Assembly: GCA_920105625.2 (NCBI GenBank)
Contig: OV050032.1
Location: 100,796,542-100,860,541, forward strand
Reading direction: 5' to 3'
Origin: Clusia tigrina
Lineage: Eukaryota > Arthropoda > Insecta > Diptera > Clusiidae
DNA: 64,000 nt
Position numbers and translations under genes: made by a program. Numbering within the stretch: the stretch's first letter is position 1; each line of letters begins with the position of its first letter. The notes beneath the pieces are model-generated. The model did not search any database. It saw only the letters and a list, made by a program, of their open reading frames with translations, and was not told the origin of the DNA. This document shows positions 36,740 to 49,189 of the stretch, piece after piece.

Positions 36740-38698
36740 TTGCAGCATACAAATGCTTGTAACTTTTTACTGGACCGTCATAAAACCTTGAAATTTTGTA
36801 ACAATAAAGTTCTAGAGCCTCTTGTCAATTTAAGCTATCGCTCAAAACTATGCTACCCTAGAGTCCCAAATCAAACATTGATAAAACTTCAAACACCCCT
36901 AACTTCTATACGGTACGTCCTACACCCATCAAAGTTGGCAACATTCAAATGCTTGTAACTTTTTACTGGAGCGTCATAAAACCTTGAAATTTTGTAACAA
37001 TAAAGTACTCCAGCCTCTTGTCAATTTAAGCCATCGCTCAAAGCTATGCTTCCCTAGAGTCCCAAATCAAACACTGATAAAACTTCAAACGCCCTAACTT
37101 CTTTACGGTACGTCCTACACCTATCAAAGTTTGCAACATACAAATGCTTGTAACTTTTTACTGGAGCGTCATAAAACCTTGAAATTTTGTAACAATGAAG
37201 TAACCGAGCCTCTTGTCAATTTAAGCCATCGCTCAAAGCTATGCTACCCTTGAGTCCCAAATCAAACACTGATAAAACTTCAAACGTTCCTAACTTCTAT
37301 ACGGTACGTCCTACACCTATCAAAGTTAGCAACATTCAAATGCTTGTAACTTTTTACTGGAGCGTCATAAAACCTTGACATTTTGTAACAATAAAGTACT
37401 CGTGCCTCTTGTCAATTTAAGCCATCGCTCAAAGCTATGCTTCCCTAGAGTCCCAAATCAAACACGGATAAAACTTCAAACGGCCCTAACTTCTATACGG
37501 TACATCCTACACCTATCAAAGTTTGCAACATACAAATGCTTGTAACTTTTTACTGGCGCGTCATAAAACCTTGAAATTTGGTAACAATGAAGTACCCGGG
37601 CCTCTTGTCAATTTAAGCCAACGCTCAAAGCTATGCTACCCTTGATTCCCAAATCAAACACTGATAAAACTTCAAATGGCCCTAACTTCTATACGGTACG
37701 TCCTACACCTATCAAAGTTTGCAACATGCAAATGCTTGTATCTTTTTACTGGAGCGTCATAAAACCTTGAAAGTTTGTAACAATGAAGTACCCGAGCCTC
37801 ATGCCAATTTAAGCCATCGCTCAAAGCTATGCTACCCTTGAGTCCCAAATCAAACACTGATAAAACTTCAAATGGCCCTAACTTCTATACGGTACGTCCT
37901 ACACCTATCAAAGTTGGCAACATTCAAATGCTTGTAACTTTTTACTGGAGCGTCATAAAACCTTGAAATTTTGTAACAATAAAGTACTCGAGCCTCTTGT
38001 CAATTTAAGCCATCGCTCAAAGCTATGCTACCCTTGAGTCCCAAATCAAACACTGATAAAACTTCAAACGCCCCTAACTTCTATACGGTACGTCCTACAC
38101 CTATCAAAGTTGGCAACATTCAAATGCTTGTATCTTTTTACTGGAGCGTCATAAAACCAAGAAATTTTGTAACAATAAAGTACTCGAGCCTCTTGTCAAT
38201 TTAAGCTATCGCTCAAAACTATGCTACCCTAGAGTCCCAAATCAAACACTGATAAAACTTCAAATGCCCCTAACTTCTTTACGGTACGTCCTACACCTAT
38301 CAAAGTTTGCAACATACAAATGCTTGTATCTTTTTACTGGAGCGTCATAAAACCTTGAAATTTTGTAACAATAAAGTACTCGAGCCTCTTGTCAATTTAA
38401 GCTATCGCTCAAAACTATGCTACCATTGAGTCCCAAATTAAAAACTGATAAAACTTCAAATGGCTCTAACTTCTATACGGTACGTCCTACACCTATCAAA
38501 GTTTGCAACATACAAATGCTTGTAACTTTTTACTGGAGCGTCATAAAACCTTGAAATTTTGTAACAATAAAGTACTCGAGCCTCTTGTCAATTTAAGCTA
38601 TCGCTAAAAGCTATGCTACCCTAGAGTCCCAAATCAAACACTGATAAAACTTCAAACGCCCCTAACTTCTTTACGGTACGTCCTACACCTATCAAAGT
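36740..38698. repeat. Block IV, second part: 10 monomers leading into the Block V HOR (1,959 bp)
   Basis: Begins as a copy of 32,626-33,150. From about 37,270 it follows 34,920-35,350 at an offset of 2,351, sharing AACGTTCCTAAC, ACATCCTACACC, GAAATTTGGTAAC, GTACCCGGGCC and CTTGATTCCC. From about 38,130 it follows 36,171-36,700 (offset 1,959), sharing GCTTGTATC and CGCTAAAAGC. It holds the one-base deletion AACGCCCTAAC near 37,094 and AAAACCAAGAAATT near 38,155. The end already shows the last members of the Block V unit. Confidence 0.75.
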
Positions 38699-41346
38699 TT
38701 GCAACATACAAATGCTTGTAACTTTCTACTGGAGCGTCATAAAACCTTGAAATCTTGTAACAATGAAGCACTCGAGCCTCTTGTCAATTTAAGCCATCGC
38801 TCAAAGCTATGCTACCCTAGAGTCCCAAATCAAACACTGACAAAACTTCAAACGCCCCTAACTTCTATACGGTACGTCCTACACCTATCAAAGTTTGCAA
38901 CATACAACTGCTTGTAACTTTTTACTGGAGCGTCATAAAACTTGAAATTTTGTAACAATAAAGTACTCGAGCCTCTTGTCAATTTAAGCCATCGCTCAAA
39001 GCTATCCTACCCTAGAGTCCCAAATCAAACACTGATAAAACTTCAAACGCCCCTAACTTCTATACGGTACGTCCTACATCTATCAAAGTTTGCAACATAC
39101 AAATGCTTGTAACTTTTTACTGGAGCGTCATAAAACCTTGAAATTTTGTAACAATAAAGTACTCGAGCCTCTTGTCAATTTAAGCCATCGCTCAAAGCTA
39201 TGCTACCCTAGAGTCCCAAATCAAACACTGATAAAACTTCAAACGCCCCTAACTTCTTTACGGTACGTCCTACACCTATCGAAGTTTGCAGCATACAAAT
39301 GCTTGTAACTTTTTACTGTTGCGTCATAAAACCTTGAAATTTTGTAACAATAAAGTACTCGAGCCTCTTGTCAATTTAAGCTATCGCTCAAAGCTATGCT
39401 ACCCTAGAGTCCCAAATCAAACACTGATAAAACTTCAATTTTCCCTAACTTCTATACGGTACGTCCTACACCTATCAAAGTTTGCAACATACAAATGCTT
39501 GTAACTTTTTACTGGAGCGTCATAAAACCTTGAAATTTTGTAACAATGAAGTACTCGAGCCTCTTGTCAATTTAAGCCATCGCTCAAAGCTATGCTATCC
39601 TTGAGTCCCAAATCAAACACTGATAAAACTTCAAACGCCCCTAACTTCTTTACGGTACGTCCTACACCTATCAAAGTTTGCAACATACAAATGCTTGTAA
39701 CTTTTTACTGGAGCGTCATAAAACCTTGAAATTTTGTAACAATAAACAACTCGAGCTTCTTGTCAATTTAAGCCATCGCTCAAAGCTATGCTACCCTTGA
39801 GTCCCAAATCAAACACTGATAAAACTTCAAACGCCCCTAACTTTTATACGGTACGTCCTACACCTATCAAAGTTGGCAACATTCAAATGCTTGTAACTTT
39901 TTCCTGGATCGTCATAAAACCTTGAAATTTTGCAACAATAAAGTACTCGAGCCTCTTGTCAATTTGAGCTATCGCTCAAAGCTATGCTACCCTAGAGTCC
40001 CAAATCAAACACTGATAAAACTTCAAACGCCCCTAACTAATTTACGGTACGTCCTACTCCTATCAAAGTTTGCAACATACAAATGCTTGTATCTTTTTAC
40101 TGGAGCGACATAAAACCTTGAAATTTTGTAACAATAAAGTACTCGAGCCTCTTGTCAATTTAAGCTATCGCTCAAACTATGCTACCATTGAGTCCCAAAT
40201 CAAACACTGATAAAACTTCAAATGGCTCTAACTTCTATACGGTACGTTCTGCACCTATCAAAGTTTGCAACTAACAAATGCTTGTTACTTTTTACTGGAG
40301 CGTCATAAAACCTTGAAATATTGTAAAAATAAAGTACTCGAGCCTCTTGTCACTTTAAGTTATCGCTCAAAGCTATGCTACCCTAGAGTCCCAAATCAAA
40401 CACTGATAAAACTTCAAACGCCCCTAACTTCTTTACGGTACTTCCTACACCTATCAAAGTTTGCAACATACAAATGCTTGTAACTTTTTACTGGAGCGTC
40501 ATAAAACCTTGAAATTTTGTAACAATGAAGTACTCGAGCCTCTTGTCAATTTAAGTCATCGCTCAAAGCTATGCTACCCTAGAGTCCCAAATCAAACACT
40601 GATAAAACTTCAAACGCAACTAACTTCTATACGGTACGTCCTACACCTATCAAAGTTGGCAACATTCAAATGTTTGTAACTTTTTACTGGAGCGTCATAT
40701 AACCTTGACATTTTGTAACAATAACTTACTATACGGTACGTCCTACACCTATCAAAGTTTGCAACATACAAATGCTTGTATCTTTTTACTGGAGAGTCAT
40801 AAAACCTTGAAATTTTGTAACAATGAAGTACCCGAGCCTCTTGTCAATTTAAGTTATCGCTCAAAACTATGCTACCCTAGAGTCCCAAATCAAACACTGA
40901 TAAAACTTCAAATGCCCCTAACTTCTTTACGGTACGTCCTACACCTATCAAAGTTTGCAACATACAAATGCTTGTATCTTTTTACTGGAGCGTCATAAAA
41001 CCTTGAAATTTTGTAACAATAAAGTAGTCGAGCCTCTTGTCAATTTAAGCTATCGCTCAAAACTATGCTACAATTGAGTCCCAAATTAAAAACTGATAAA
41101 ACTTCAAATGGCTCTAACTTCTATACGGTACGTCCTACACCTATCAAAGTTTGCAACATACAAATGCTTGTAACTTTTTACTGGAGCGTCATAAAACCTT
41201 GAAATTTTGTAACAATAAAGTACTCGAGCCTCTTGTGAATTTAAGCTATCGCTAAAAGCTATGCTACCCTAGAGTCCCAAATCAAACACTGATAAAACTT
41301 CAAACGCCCCTAACTTCTTTACGGTACGTCCTACACCTATCAAAGT
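38699..41346. repeat. Block V HOR unit 1, canonical (14 monomers, 2,648 bp)
   Basis: Members and marks in order: m1 TAACTTTCTACTGG with CTGACAAAAC; m2 CAACTGCTTG, one-base-short AAAACTTG and GCTATCCTACC; m3; m4 GCAGCATAC, TACTGTTGCG and AATTTTCCC; m5 CTATCCTTGAG; m6 AACAACTCGAG; m7 TTCCTGGATCG with TTTGCAACAATAAAG; m8 one-base-short CTCAAACTATG with CGTTCTGCACC; m9 CAACTAACAAAT, GAAATATTGTAAAAAT and GGTACTTCC; m10 AACGCAACTAAC; m11 the 102-bp half monomer; m12 GGAGAGTC; m13 GTAGTCGAG with AAATTAAAAACTG; m14 CGCTAAAAGC. The length equals 14 x 196 minus 94 minus 2. Confidence 0.9.
40657..40758. repeat. 102-bp half monomer (94-bp internal deletion), copy 1
   Basis: Normal bases about 75-168 are missing. 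The joint reads AACAATAACTTACTATACGG near 40,717-40,736. It can be explained as AACAATAAAGTACT joined to CTATACGG with a shared CT and two substitutions. Alternatively, AACAATAACTT joined to CTATACGG with one extra A. The copy also has ATATAACC and GACATTTTG. It removes the CTCGAG-to-AACGCCCC half and fuses what remains. Confidence 0.93.
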
Positions 41347-43994
41347 TTGCAACATACAAATGCTTGTAACTTTCTACTGGAGCGTCATAAAACCTTGAAA
41401 TCTTGTAACAATGAAGCACTCGAGCCTCTTGTCAATTTAAGCCATCGCTCAAAGCTATGCTACCCTAGAGTCCCAAATCAAACACTGACAAAACTTCAAA
41501 CGCCCCTAACTTCTATACGGTACGTCCTACACCTATCAAAGTTTGCAACATACAACTGCTTGTAACTTTTTACTCGAGCGTCATAAAACTTGAAATTTTG
41601 TAACAATAAAGTACTCGAGCCTCTTGTCAATTTAAGCCATCGCTCAAAGCTATCCTACCCTAGAGTCCCAAATCAAACACTGATAAAACTTCAAACGCCC
41701 CTAACTTCTATACGGTACGTCCTACATCTATCAAAGTTTGCAACATACAAATGCTTGTAACTTTTTACTGGAGCGTCATAAAACCTTGAAATTTTGTAAC
41801 AATAAAGTACTCGAGCCTCTTGTCAATTTAAGCCATCGCTCAAAGCTATGCTACCCTAGAGTCCCAAATCAAACACTGATAAAACTTCAAACGCCCCTAA
41901 CTTCTTTACGGTACGTCCTACACCTATCGAAGTTTGCAGCATACAAATGCTTGTAACTTTTTACTGTTGCGTCATAAAACCTTGAAATTTTGTAACAATA
42001 AAGTACTCGAGCCTCTTGTCAATTTAAGCTATCGCTCAAAGCTATGCTACCCTAGAGTCCCAAATCAAACACTGATAAAACTTCAATTTTCCCTAACTTC
42101 TATACGGTACGTCCTACACCTATCAAAGTTTGCAACATACAAATGCTTGTAACTTTTTACTGGAGCGTCATAAAACCTTGAAATTTTGTAACAATGAAGT
42201 ACTCGAGCCTCTTGTCAATTTAAGCCATCGCTCAAAGCTATGCTATCCTTGAGTCCCAAATCAAACACTGATAAAACTTCAAACGCCCCTAACTTCTTTA
42301 CGGTACGTCCTACACCTATCAAAGTTTGCAACATACAAATGCTTGTAACTTTTTACTGGAGCGTCATAAAACCTTGAAATTTTGTAACAATAAACAACTC
42401 GAGCTTCTTGTCAATTTAAGCCATCGCTCAAAGCTATGCTACCCTTGAGTCCCAAATCAAACACTGATAAAACTTCAAACGCCCCTAACTTTTATACGGT
42501 ACGTCCTACACCTATCAAAGTTGGCAACATTCAAATGCTTGTAACTTTTTCCTGGATCGTCATAAAACCTTGAAATTTTGCAACAATAAAGTACTCGAGC
42601 CTCTTGTCAATTTGAGCTATCGCTCAAAACTATGCTACCCTAGAGTCCCAAATCAAACACTGATAAAACTTCAAACGCCCCTAACTAATTTACGGTACGT
42701 CCTACTCCTATCAAAGTTTGCAACATACAAATGCTTGTATCTTTTTACTGGAGCGACTTAAAACCTTGAAATTTTGTAACAATAAAGTACCCGAGCCTCT
42801 TGTCAATTTAAGCTATCGCTCAAACTATGCTACCATTGAGTCCCAAATCAAACACTGATAAAACTTCAAATGGCTCTAACTTCTATACGGTACGTTCTGC
42901 ACCTATCAAAGTTTGCAACTAACAAATGCTTGTTACTTTTTACTGGAGCGTCATAAAACCTTGAAATATTGTAAAAATAAAGTACTCGAGCCTCTTGTCA
43001 CTTTAAGTTATCGCTCAAAGCTATGCTACCCTAGAGTCCCAAATCAAACACTGATAAAACTTCAAACGCCCCTAACTTCTTTACGGTACTTCCTACACCT
43101 ATCAAAGTTTGCAACATACAAATGCTTGTAACTTTTTACTGGAGCGTCATAAAACCTTGAAATTTTGTAACAATGAAGTACTCGAGCCTCTTGTCAATTT
43201 AAGTCATCGCTCAAAGCTATGCTACCCTAGAGTCCCAAATCAAACACTGATAAAACTTCAAACGCAACTAACTTCTATACGGTACGTCCTACACCTATCA
43301 AAGTTGGCAACATTCAAATGTTTGTAACTTTTTACTGGAGCGTCATATAACCTTGACATTTTGTAACAATAACTTACTATACGGTACGTCCTACACCAAT
43401 CAAAGTTTGCAACATACAAATGCTTGTATCTTTTTACTGGAGAGTCATAAAACCTTGAAATTTTGTAACAATGAAGTACCCGAGCCTCTTGTCAATTTAA
43501 GTTATCGCTCAAAACTATGCTACCCTAGAGTCCCAAATCAAACACTGATAAAACTTCAAATGCCCCTAACTTCTTTACGGTACGTCCTACACCTATCAAA
43601 GTTTGCAACATAAAAATGCTTGTATCTTTTTACTGGAGCGTCATAAAACCTTGAAATTTTGTAACAATAAAGTAGTCGAGCCTCTTGTCAATTTAAGCTA
43701 TCGCTCAAAACTATGCTACAATTGAGTCCCAAATTAAAAACTGATAAAACTTCAAATGGCTCTAACTTCTATACGGTACGTCCTAAACCTATCATAGTTT
43801 GCAACATACAAATGCTTGTAACTTTTTACTGGAGCGTCATAAAACCTTGAAATTTTGTAACAATAAAGTACTCGAGCCTCTTGTCAATTTAAGCTATCGC
43901 TAAAAGCTATGCTACCCTAGAGTCCCAAATCAAACACTGATAAAACTTCAAAGGCCCCTAACTTCTTTACGGTACGTCCTACACCTATCAAATT
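41347..43994. repeat. Block V HOR unit 2, canonical (14 monomers, 2,648 bp)
   Basis: Same 14 members in the same order as unit 1, with about a dozen differences by eye. They include GCGACTTAAAACC for GCGACATAAAACC near 42,756, GTACCCGAG near 42,788, CACCAATCAAAG in m11, CCTAAACCTATCATAG near 43,785, AAAGGCCCC near 43,951 and CAAATTTTGC near 43,990. Later full or longer units (48.5 and 52.4 kb) share several of these rather than unit 1 states, so unit 2 is nearer to the copy that spread. Confidence 0.9.
43305..43406. repeat. 102-bp half monomer, copy 2
   Basis: Same joint and same ATATAACC and GACATTTTG states as copy 1, exactly 2,648 bp downstream. CACCAATCAAAG replaces CACCTATCAAAG, a change shared by all later copies. 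Confidence 0.93.
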
Positions 43995-45170
43995 TTGCAA
44001 CATACAAATGCTTGTAACTTTCTACTGGAGCGTCATAAAACCTTGAAATTTTGTAACAATGAAGTACTCGAGCCTCTTGTCAATTTAAGCCATCGCTCAA
44101 AGCTATGCTACCCTTGAGTCCCAAATCAAACACTGACAAAACTTCAAACGCCCCTAACTTCTATACGGTACGTCCTACACCTATCAAAGTTTGCAACATA
44201 CAAATGCTTGTAACTTTTTACTGGAGCGTCATAAAACTTGAAATTTTGTAACAATAAAGTACTCGAGCCTCTTGTCAATTTAAGCCATCGCTCAAAGCTA
44301 TCCTACCCTAGAGTCCCAAATCAAACACTGATAAAACTTCAAACGCCCCTAACTTCTATACGGTACGTCCTACACCTATCAAAGTTTGCAACATACAAAT
44401 GCTTGTAACTTTTTACTGGAGCGTCATAAAACCTTGAAATTTTGTAACAATAAAGTACTCGAGCCTCTTGTCAATTTAAGCCATCGCTCAAAGCTATGCT
44501 ACCCTAGAGTCCCAAATCAAACACTGATAAAACTTCAAACGCCCCTAACTTCTTTACGGTACGTCCTACACCTATCAAAGTTTGCAGCATACAAATGCTT
44601 GTAACTTTTTACTGTTGCGTCATAAAACCTTGAAATTTTGTAACAATAAAGTACTCGAGCATCTTGTCAATTTAAGCTATCGCTCAAAGCTATGCTACCC
44701 TAGAGTCCCAAATCAAACACTGATAAAACTTCAATTTTCCCTAACTTCTATACGGTACGTCCTACACCTATCAAAGTTTTGCAACATACAAATGCTTGTA
44801 ACTTTTTACTGGAGCGTCATAAAACCTTGAAATTTTGTAACAATGAAGTACTCGAGCCTCTTGTCAATTTAAGCCATCGCTCAAAGCTATGCTATCCTTG
44901 AGTCCCAAATCAAACACTGATAAAACTTCAAATGGCTCTAACTTCTATACGGTACGTCCTACACCTATCAAAGTTTGCAACATACAAATGCTTGTAACTT
45001 TTTACTGGAGCGTCATAAAACCTTGAAATTTTGTAACAATAAAGTACTCGAGCCTCTTGTCAATTTAAGCTATCGCTAAAAGCTATGCTACCCTAGAGTC
45101 CCAAATCAAACACTGATAAAACTTCAAACGCCCCTAACTTCTTTACGGTACGTCCTACACCTATCAAAGT
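43995..45170. repeat. Block V short unit 3 (6 monomers, 1,176 bp)
   Basis: Members m1, m2, m3, m4, a hybrid m5/m13 and m14. Members m6-m12, including the half monomer, are missing. The one-base-short AAAACTTG of m2 and an extra T at 44,780 (CAAAGTTTTGCAAC) cancel, so the length is exactly 6 x 196. Confidence 0.88.
44779..44974. repeat. Chimeric monomer m5/m13 in short unit 3
   Basis: The 5' part is m5 (GAAGTACTCGAG, CTATCCTTGAG, AAATCAAACACTG). The 3' part is m13 (AATGGCTC, CTATACGG) and leads straight into m14 (CGCTAAAAGC). m13 itself has AAATTAAAAACTG, so the change of parent lies in about 12 bases, ATAAAACTTCAA at 44,920-44,931. This is the deletion point that turned the 14-monomer unit into the 6-monomer unit. 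The same chimera occurs at 45,955-46,150 and 49,974-50,169. Confidence 0.82.
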
Positions 45171-46346
45171 TTGCAACATACAAATGCTTGTAACTTTCTA
45201 CTGGAGCGTCATAAAACCTTGAAATTTTGTAACAATGAAGCACTCGAGCCTCTTGTCAATTTAAGCCATCGCTCAAAGCTATGCTACCCTAGAGTCCCAA
45301 ATCAAACACTGACAAAACTTCAAACGCCCCTAACTTCTATACGGTACGTCCTACACCTATCAAAGTTTGCAACATACAACTGCTTGTAACTTTTTACTGG
45401 AGCGTCATAAAACTTGAAATTTTGTAACAATAAAGTACTCGAGCCTCTTGTCAATTTAAGCCATCGCTCAAAGCTATCCTACCCTAGAGTCCCAAATCAA
45501 ACACTGATAAAACTTCAAACGCCCCTAACTTCTATACGGTACGTCCTACACCTATCAAAGTTTGCAACATACAAATGCTTGTAACTTTTTACTGGAGCGT
45601 CATAAAACCTTGAAATTTTGTAACAATAAAGTACTCGAGCCTCTTGTCAATTTAAGCCATCGCTCAAAGCTATGCTACCCTAGAGTCCCAAATCAAACAC
45701 TGATAAAACTTCAAACGCCCCTAACTTCTTTACGGTACGTCCTACACCTATCAAAGTTTGCAGCATACAAATGCTTGTAACTTTTTACTGTTGCGTCATA
45801 AAACCTTGAAATTTTGTAACAATAAAGTACTCGAGCATCTTGTCAATTTAAGCTATCGCTCAAAGCTATGCTACCCTAGAGTCCCAAATCAAACACTGAT
45901 AAAACTTCAATTTTCCCTAATTTCTATACGGTACGTCCTACACCTATCAAAGTTTTGCAACATACAAATGCTTGTAACTTTTTACTGGAGCGTCATAAAA
46001 CCTTGAAATTTTGTAACAATGAAGTACTCGAGCCTCTTGTCAATTTAAGCCATCGCTCAAAGCTATGCTATCCTTGAGTCCCAAATCAAACACTGATAAA
46101 ACTTCAAATGGCTCTAACTTCTATACGGTACGTCCTACACCTATCAAAGTTTGCAACATACAAATGCTTGTAACTTTTTACTGGAGCGTCATAAAACCTT
46201 GAAATTTTGTAACAATAAAGTACTCGAGCCTCTTGTCAATTTAAGCTATCGCTAAAAGCTATGCTACCCTAGAGTCCCAAATCAAACACTGATAAAACTT
46301 CAAACGCCCCTAACTTCTTTACGGTACGTCCTACACCTATCAAAGT
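45171..46346. repeat. Block V short unit 4 (6 monomers, 1,176 bp)
   Basis: Tandem copy of unit 3 with the same hybrid m5/m13 and the same extra T (45,955). A private change is CCCTAATTTC near 45,920. Two adjacent identical-plan short units show that the shortened form is itself being amplified. Confidence 0.88.
45955..46150. repeat. Chimeric monomer m5/m13 in short unit 4
   Basis: Same joint as in unit 3 (CTATCCTTGAG upstream, AATGGCTC downstream), 1,176 bp further on. It is a copy of one original event rather than a second event. Confidence 0.82.
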
Positions 46347-46542
46347 TTGCAACATACAAATGCTTGTAACTTTCTACTGGAGCGTCATAAAACCTTGAAA
46401 TTTTGTAACAATGAAGCACTCGAGCCTCTTGTCAATTTAAGCCATCGCTCAAAGCTATGCTACCCTAGAGTCCCAAATCAAACACTGACAAAACTTCAAA
46501 CGCCCCTAACTTCTTTACGGTACGTCCTACACCTATCAAAGT

Positions 46543-46932
46543 TTGCAACATACAACTGCTTGTAACTTTTTACTGGAGCGTCATAAAACTTGAAATTTTG
46601 TAACAATAAAGTACTCGAGCCTCTTGTCAATTTAAGCCATCGCTCAAAGCTATGCTACCCTAGAGTCCCAAATCAAACACTGATAAAACTTCAAACGCCC
46701 CTAACTTCTATACGGTACGTCCTACACCTATCAAAGTTTGCAACATACAACTGCTTGTAACTTTTTACTGGAGCGTCATAAAACTTGAAATTTTGTAACA
46801 ATAAAGTACTCGAGCCTCTTGTCAATTTAAGCCATCGCTCAAAGCTATCCTACCCTAGAGTCCCAAATCAAACACTGATAAAACTTCAAACGCCGCTAAC
46901 TTCTATACGGTACGTCCTACATCTATCAAAGT
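46543..46932. repeat. Tandem duplication of HOR member m2 (2 x 195 bp)
   Basis: Two successive 195-bp monomers both carry AAAACTTGAAATT (46,589 and 46,784) and are both entered by CAACTGCTTG. The first has GCTATGCTACC and the second GCTATCCTACC. The first may thus be a hybrid of m2 with a neighbour. This is the smallest register shift visible in Block V, a single monomer. Confidence 0.75.
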
Positions 46933-48499
46933 TTGCAACATACAAATGCTTGTAACTTTTTACTGGAGCGTCATAAAACCTTGAAATTTTGTAACAATAA
47001 AGTACTCGAGCCTCTTGTCAATTTAAGCCATCGCTCAAAGCTATGCTACCCTAGAGTCCCAAATCAAACACTGATAAAACTTCAAACGCCCCTAACTTCT
47101 TTACGGTACGTCCTACACCTATCGAAGTTTGCAGCATACAAATGCTTGTAACTTTTTACTGTTGCGTCATAAAACCTTGAAATTTTGTAACAATAAAGTA
47201 CTCGAGCCTCTTGTCAATTTAAGCTATCGCTCAAAGCTATGCTACCCTAGAGTCCCAAATCAAACACTGATAAAACTTCAATTTTCCCTAACTTCTATAC
47301 GGTACGTCCTACACCTATCAAAGTTTGCAACATACAAATGCTTGTAACTTTTTACTGGAGCGTCATAAAACCTTGAAATTTTGTAACAATGAAGTACTCG
47401 AGCCTCTTGTCAATTTAAGCCATCGCTCAAAGCTATGCTATCCTTGAGTCCCAAATCAAACACTGATAAAACTTCAAACGCCCCTAACTTCTTTACGGTA
47501 CGTCCTACACCTATCAAAGTTTGCAACATACAAATGCTTGTAACTTTTTACTGGAGCGTCATAAAACCTTGAAATTTTGTAACAATAAACAACTCGAGCT
47601 TCTTGTCAATTTAAGCCATCGCTCAAAGCTATGCTACCCTTGAGTCCCAAATCAAACACTGATAAAACTTCAAACGCCCCTAACTTTTATACGGTACGTC
47701 CTACACCTATCAAAGTTGGCAACATTCAAATGCTTGTAACTTTTTCCTGGATCGTCATAAAACCTTGAAATTTTGCAACAATAAAGTACTCGAGCCTCTT
47801 GTCAATTTGAGCTATCGCTCAAAACTATGCTACCCTAGAGTCCCAAATCAAACACTGATAAAACTTCAAACGCCCCTAACTAATTTACGGTACGTCCTAC
47901 TCCTATCAAAGTTTGCAACATACAAATGCTTGTATCTTTTTACTGGAGCGACTTAAAACCTTGAAATTTTGTAACAATAAAGTACTCGAGCCTCTTGTCA
48001 ATTTAAGCTATCGCTCAAACTATGCTACCATTGAGTCCCAAATCAAACACTGATAAAACTTCAAATGGCTCTAACTTCTATACGGTACGTTCTGCACCTA
48101 TCAAAGTTTGCAACTAACAAATGCTTGTTACTTTTTACTGGAGCGTCATAAAACCTTGAAATATTGTAAAAATAAAGTACTCGAGCCTCTTGTCACTTTA
48201 AGTTATCGCTCAAAGCTATGCTACCCTAGAGTCCCAAATCAAACACTGATAAAACTTCAAACGCCCCTAACTTCTTTACGGTACTTCCTACACCTATCAA
48301 AGTTTGCAACATACAAATGCTTGTAACTTTTTACTGGAGCGTCATAAAACCTTGAAATTTTGTAACAATGAAGTACTCGAGCCTCTTGTCAATTTAAGTC
48401 ATCGCTCAAAGCTATGCTACCCTAGAGTCCCAAATCAAACACTGATAAAACTTCAAACGCAACTAACTTCTATACGGTACGTCCTACACCTATCAAAGT

Positions 48500-48601
48500 T
48501 GGCAACATTCAAATGTTTGTAACTTTTTACTGGAGCGTCATATAACCTTGACATTTTGTAACAATAACTTACTATACGGTACGTCCTACACCAATCAAAG
48601 T
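48500..48601. repeat. 102-bp half monomer, copy 3
   Basis: Identical joint. The distance from copy 2 is 5,195 bp because two short units without a half monomer (units 3 and 4) lie between. Confidence 0.93.
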
Positions 48602-49189
48602 TTGCAACATACAAATGCTTGTATCTTTTTACTGGAGAGTCATAAAACCTTGAAATTTTGTAACAATGAAGTACCCGAGCCTCTTGTCAATTTAAGTTAT
48701 CGCTCAAAACTATGCTACCCTAGAGTCCCAAATCAAACACTGATAAAACTTCAAATGCCCCTAACTTCTTTACGGTACGTCCTACACCTATCAAAGTTTG
48801 CAACATACAAATGCTTGTATCTTTTTACTGGAGCGTCATAAAACCTTGAAATTTTGTAACAATAAAGTAGTCGAGCCTCTTGTCAATTTAAGCTATCGCT
48901 CAAAACTATGCTACAATTGAGTCCCAAATTAAAAACTGATAAAACTTCAAATGGCTCTAACTTCTATACGGTACGTCCTAAACCTATCATAGTTTGCAAC
49001 ATACAAATGCTTGTAACTTTTTACTGGAGCGTCATAAAACCTTGAAATTTTGTAACAATAAAGTACTCGAGCCTCTTGTCAATTTAAGCTATCGCTAAAA
49101 GCTATGCTACCCTAGAGTCCCAAATCAAACACTGATAAAACTTCAAAGGCCCCTAACTTCTTTACGGTACGTCCTACACCTATCAAATT

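Larger units (their letters stand above)
46347..49189. repeat. Block V unit 5 with m2 duplicated (15 monomers, 2,843 bp)
   Basis: Full set of 14 members plus a second m2 (46,543 and 46,739 both have the one-base-short AAAACTTG). The half monomer is at 48,500-48,601. The length equals 15 x 196 minus 94 minus 3. Later members share CCAATCAAAG, CCTAAACCTATCATAG and AAAGGCCCC with unit 2. Confidence 0.88.

Noticed and set aside
40657..40758. Half monomer produced by recombination between internal subrepeats A and B
   Set aside because: A and B are 140 (or 56) bp apart in register, but the deletion is 94 bp. The ends do not fall at equivalent places, so a microhomology joint (CT) fits better.
40705..40998. 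Longer open frames of 82-97 codons (also near 43,353, 44,582, 48,548, 52,372, 54,630, 57,866, 60,125 and 62,578)
   Set aside because: They arise where the 94-bp deletion or the one-base insertion (GTTTTGC) shifts the frame of the repeat. They are by-products of the half monomer or the inserted T, not genes.
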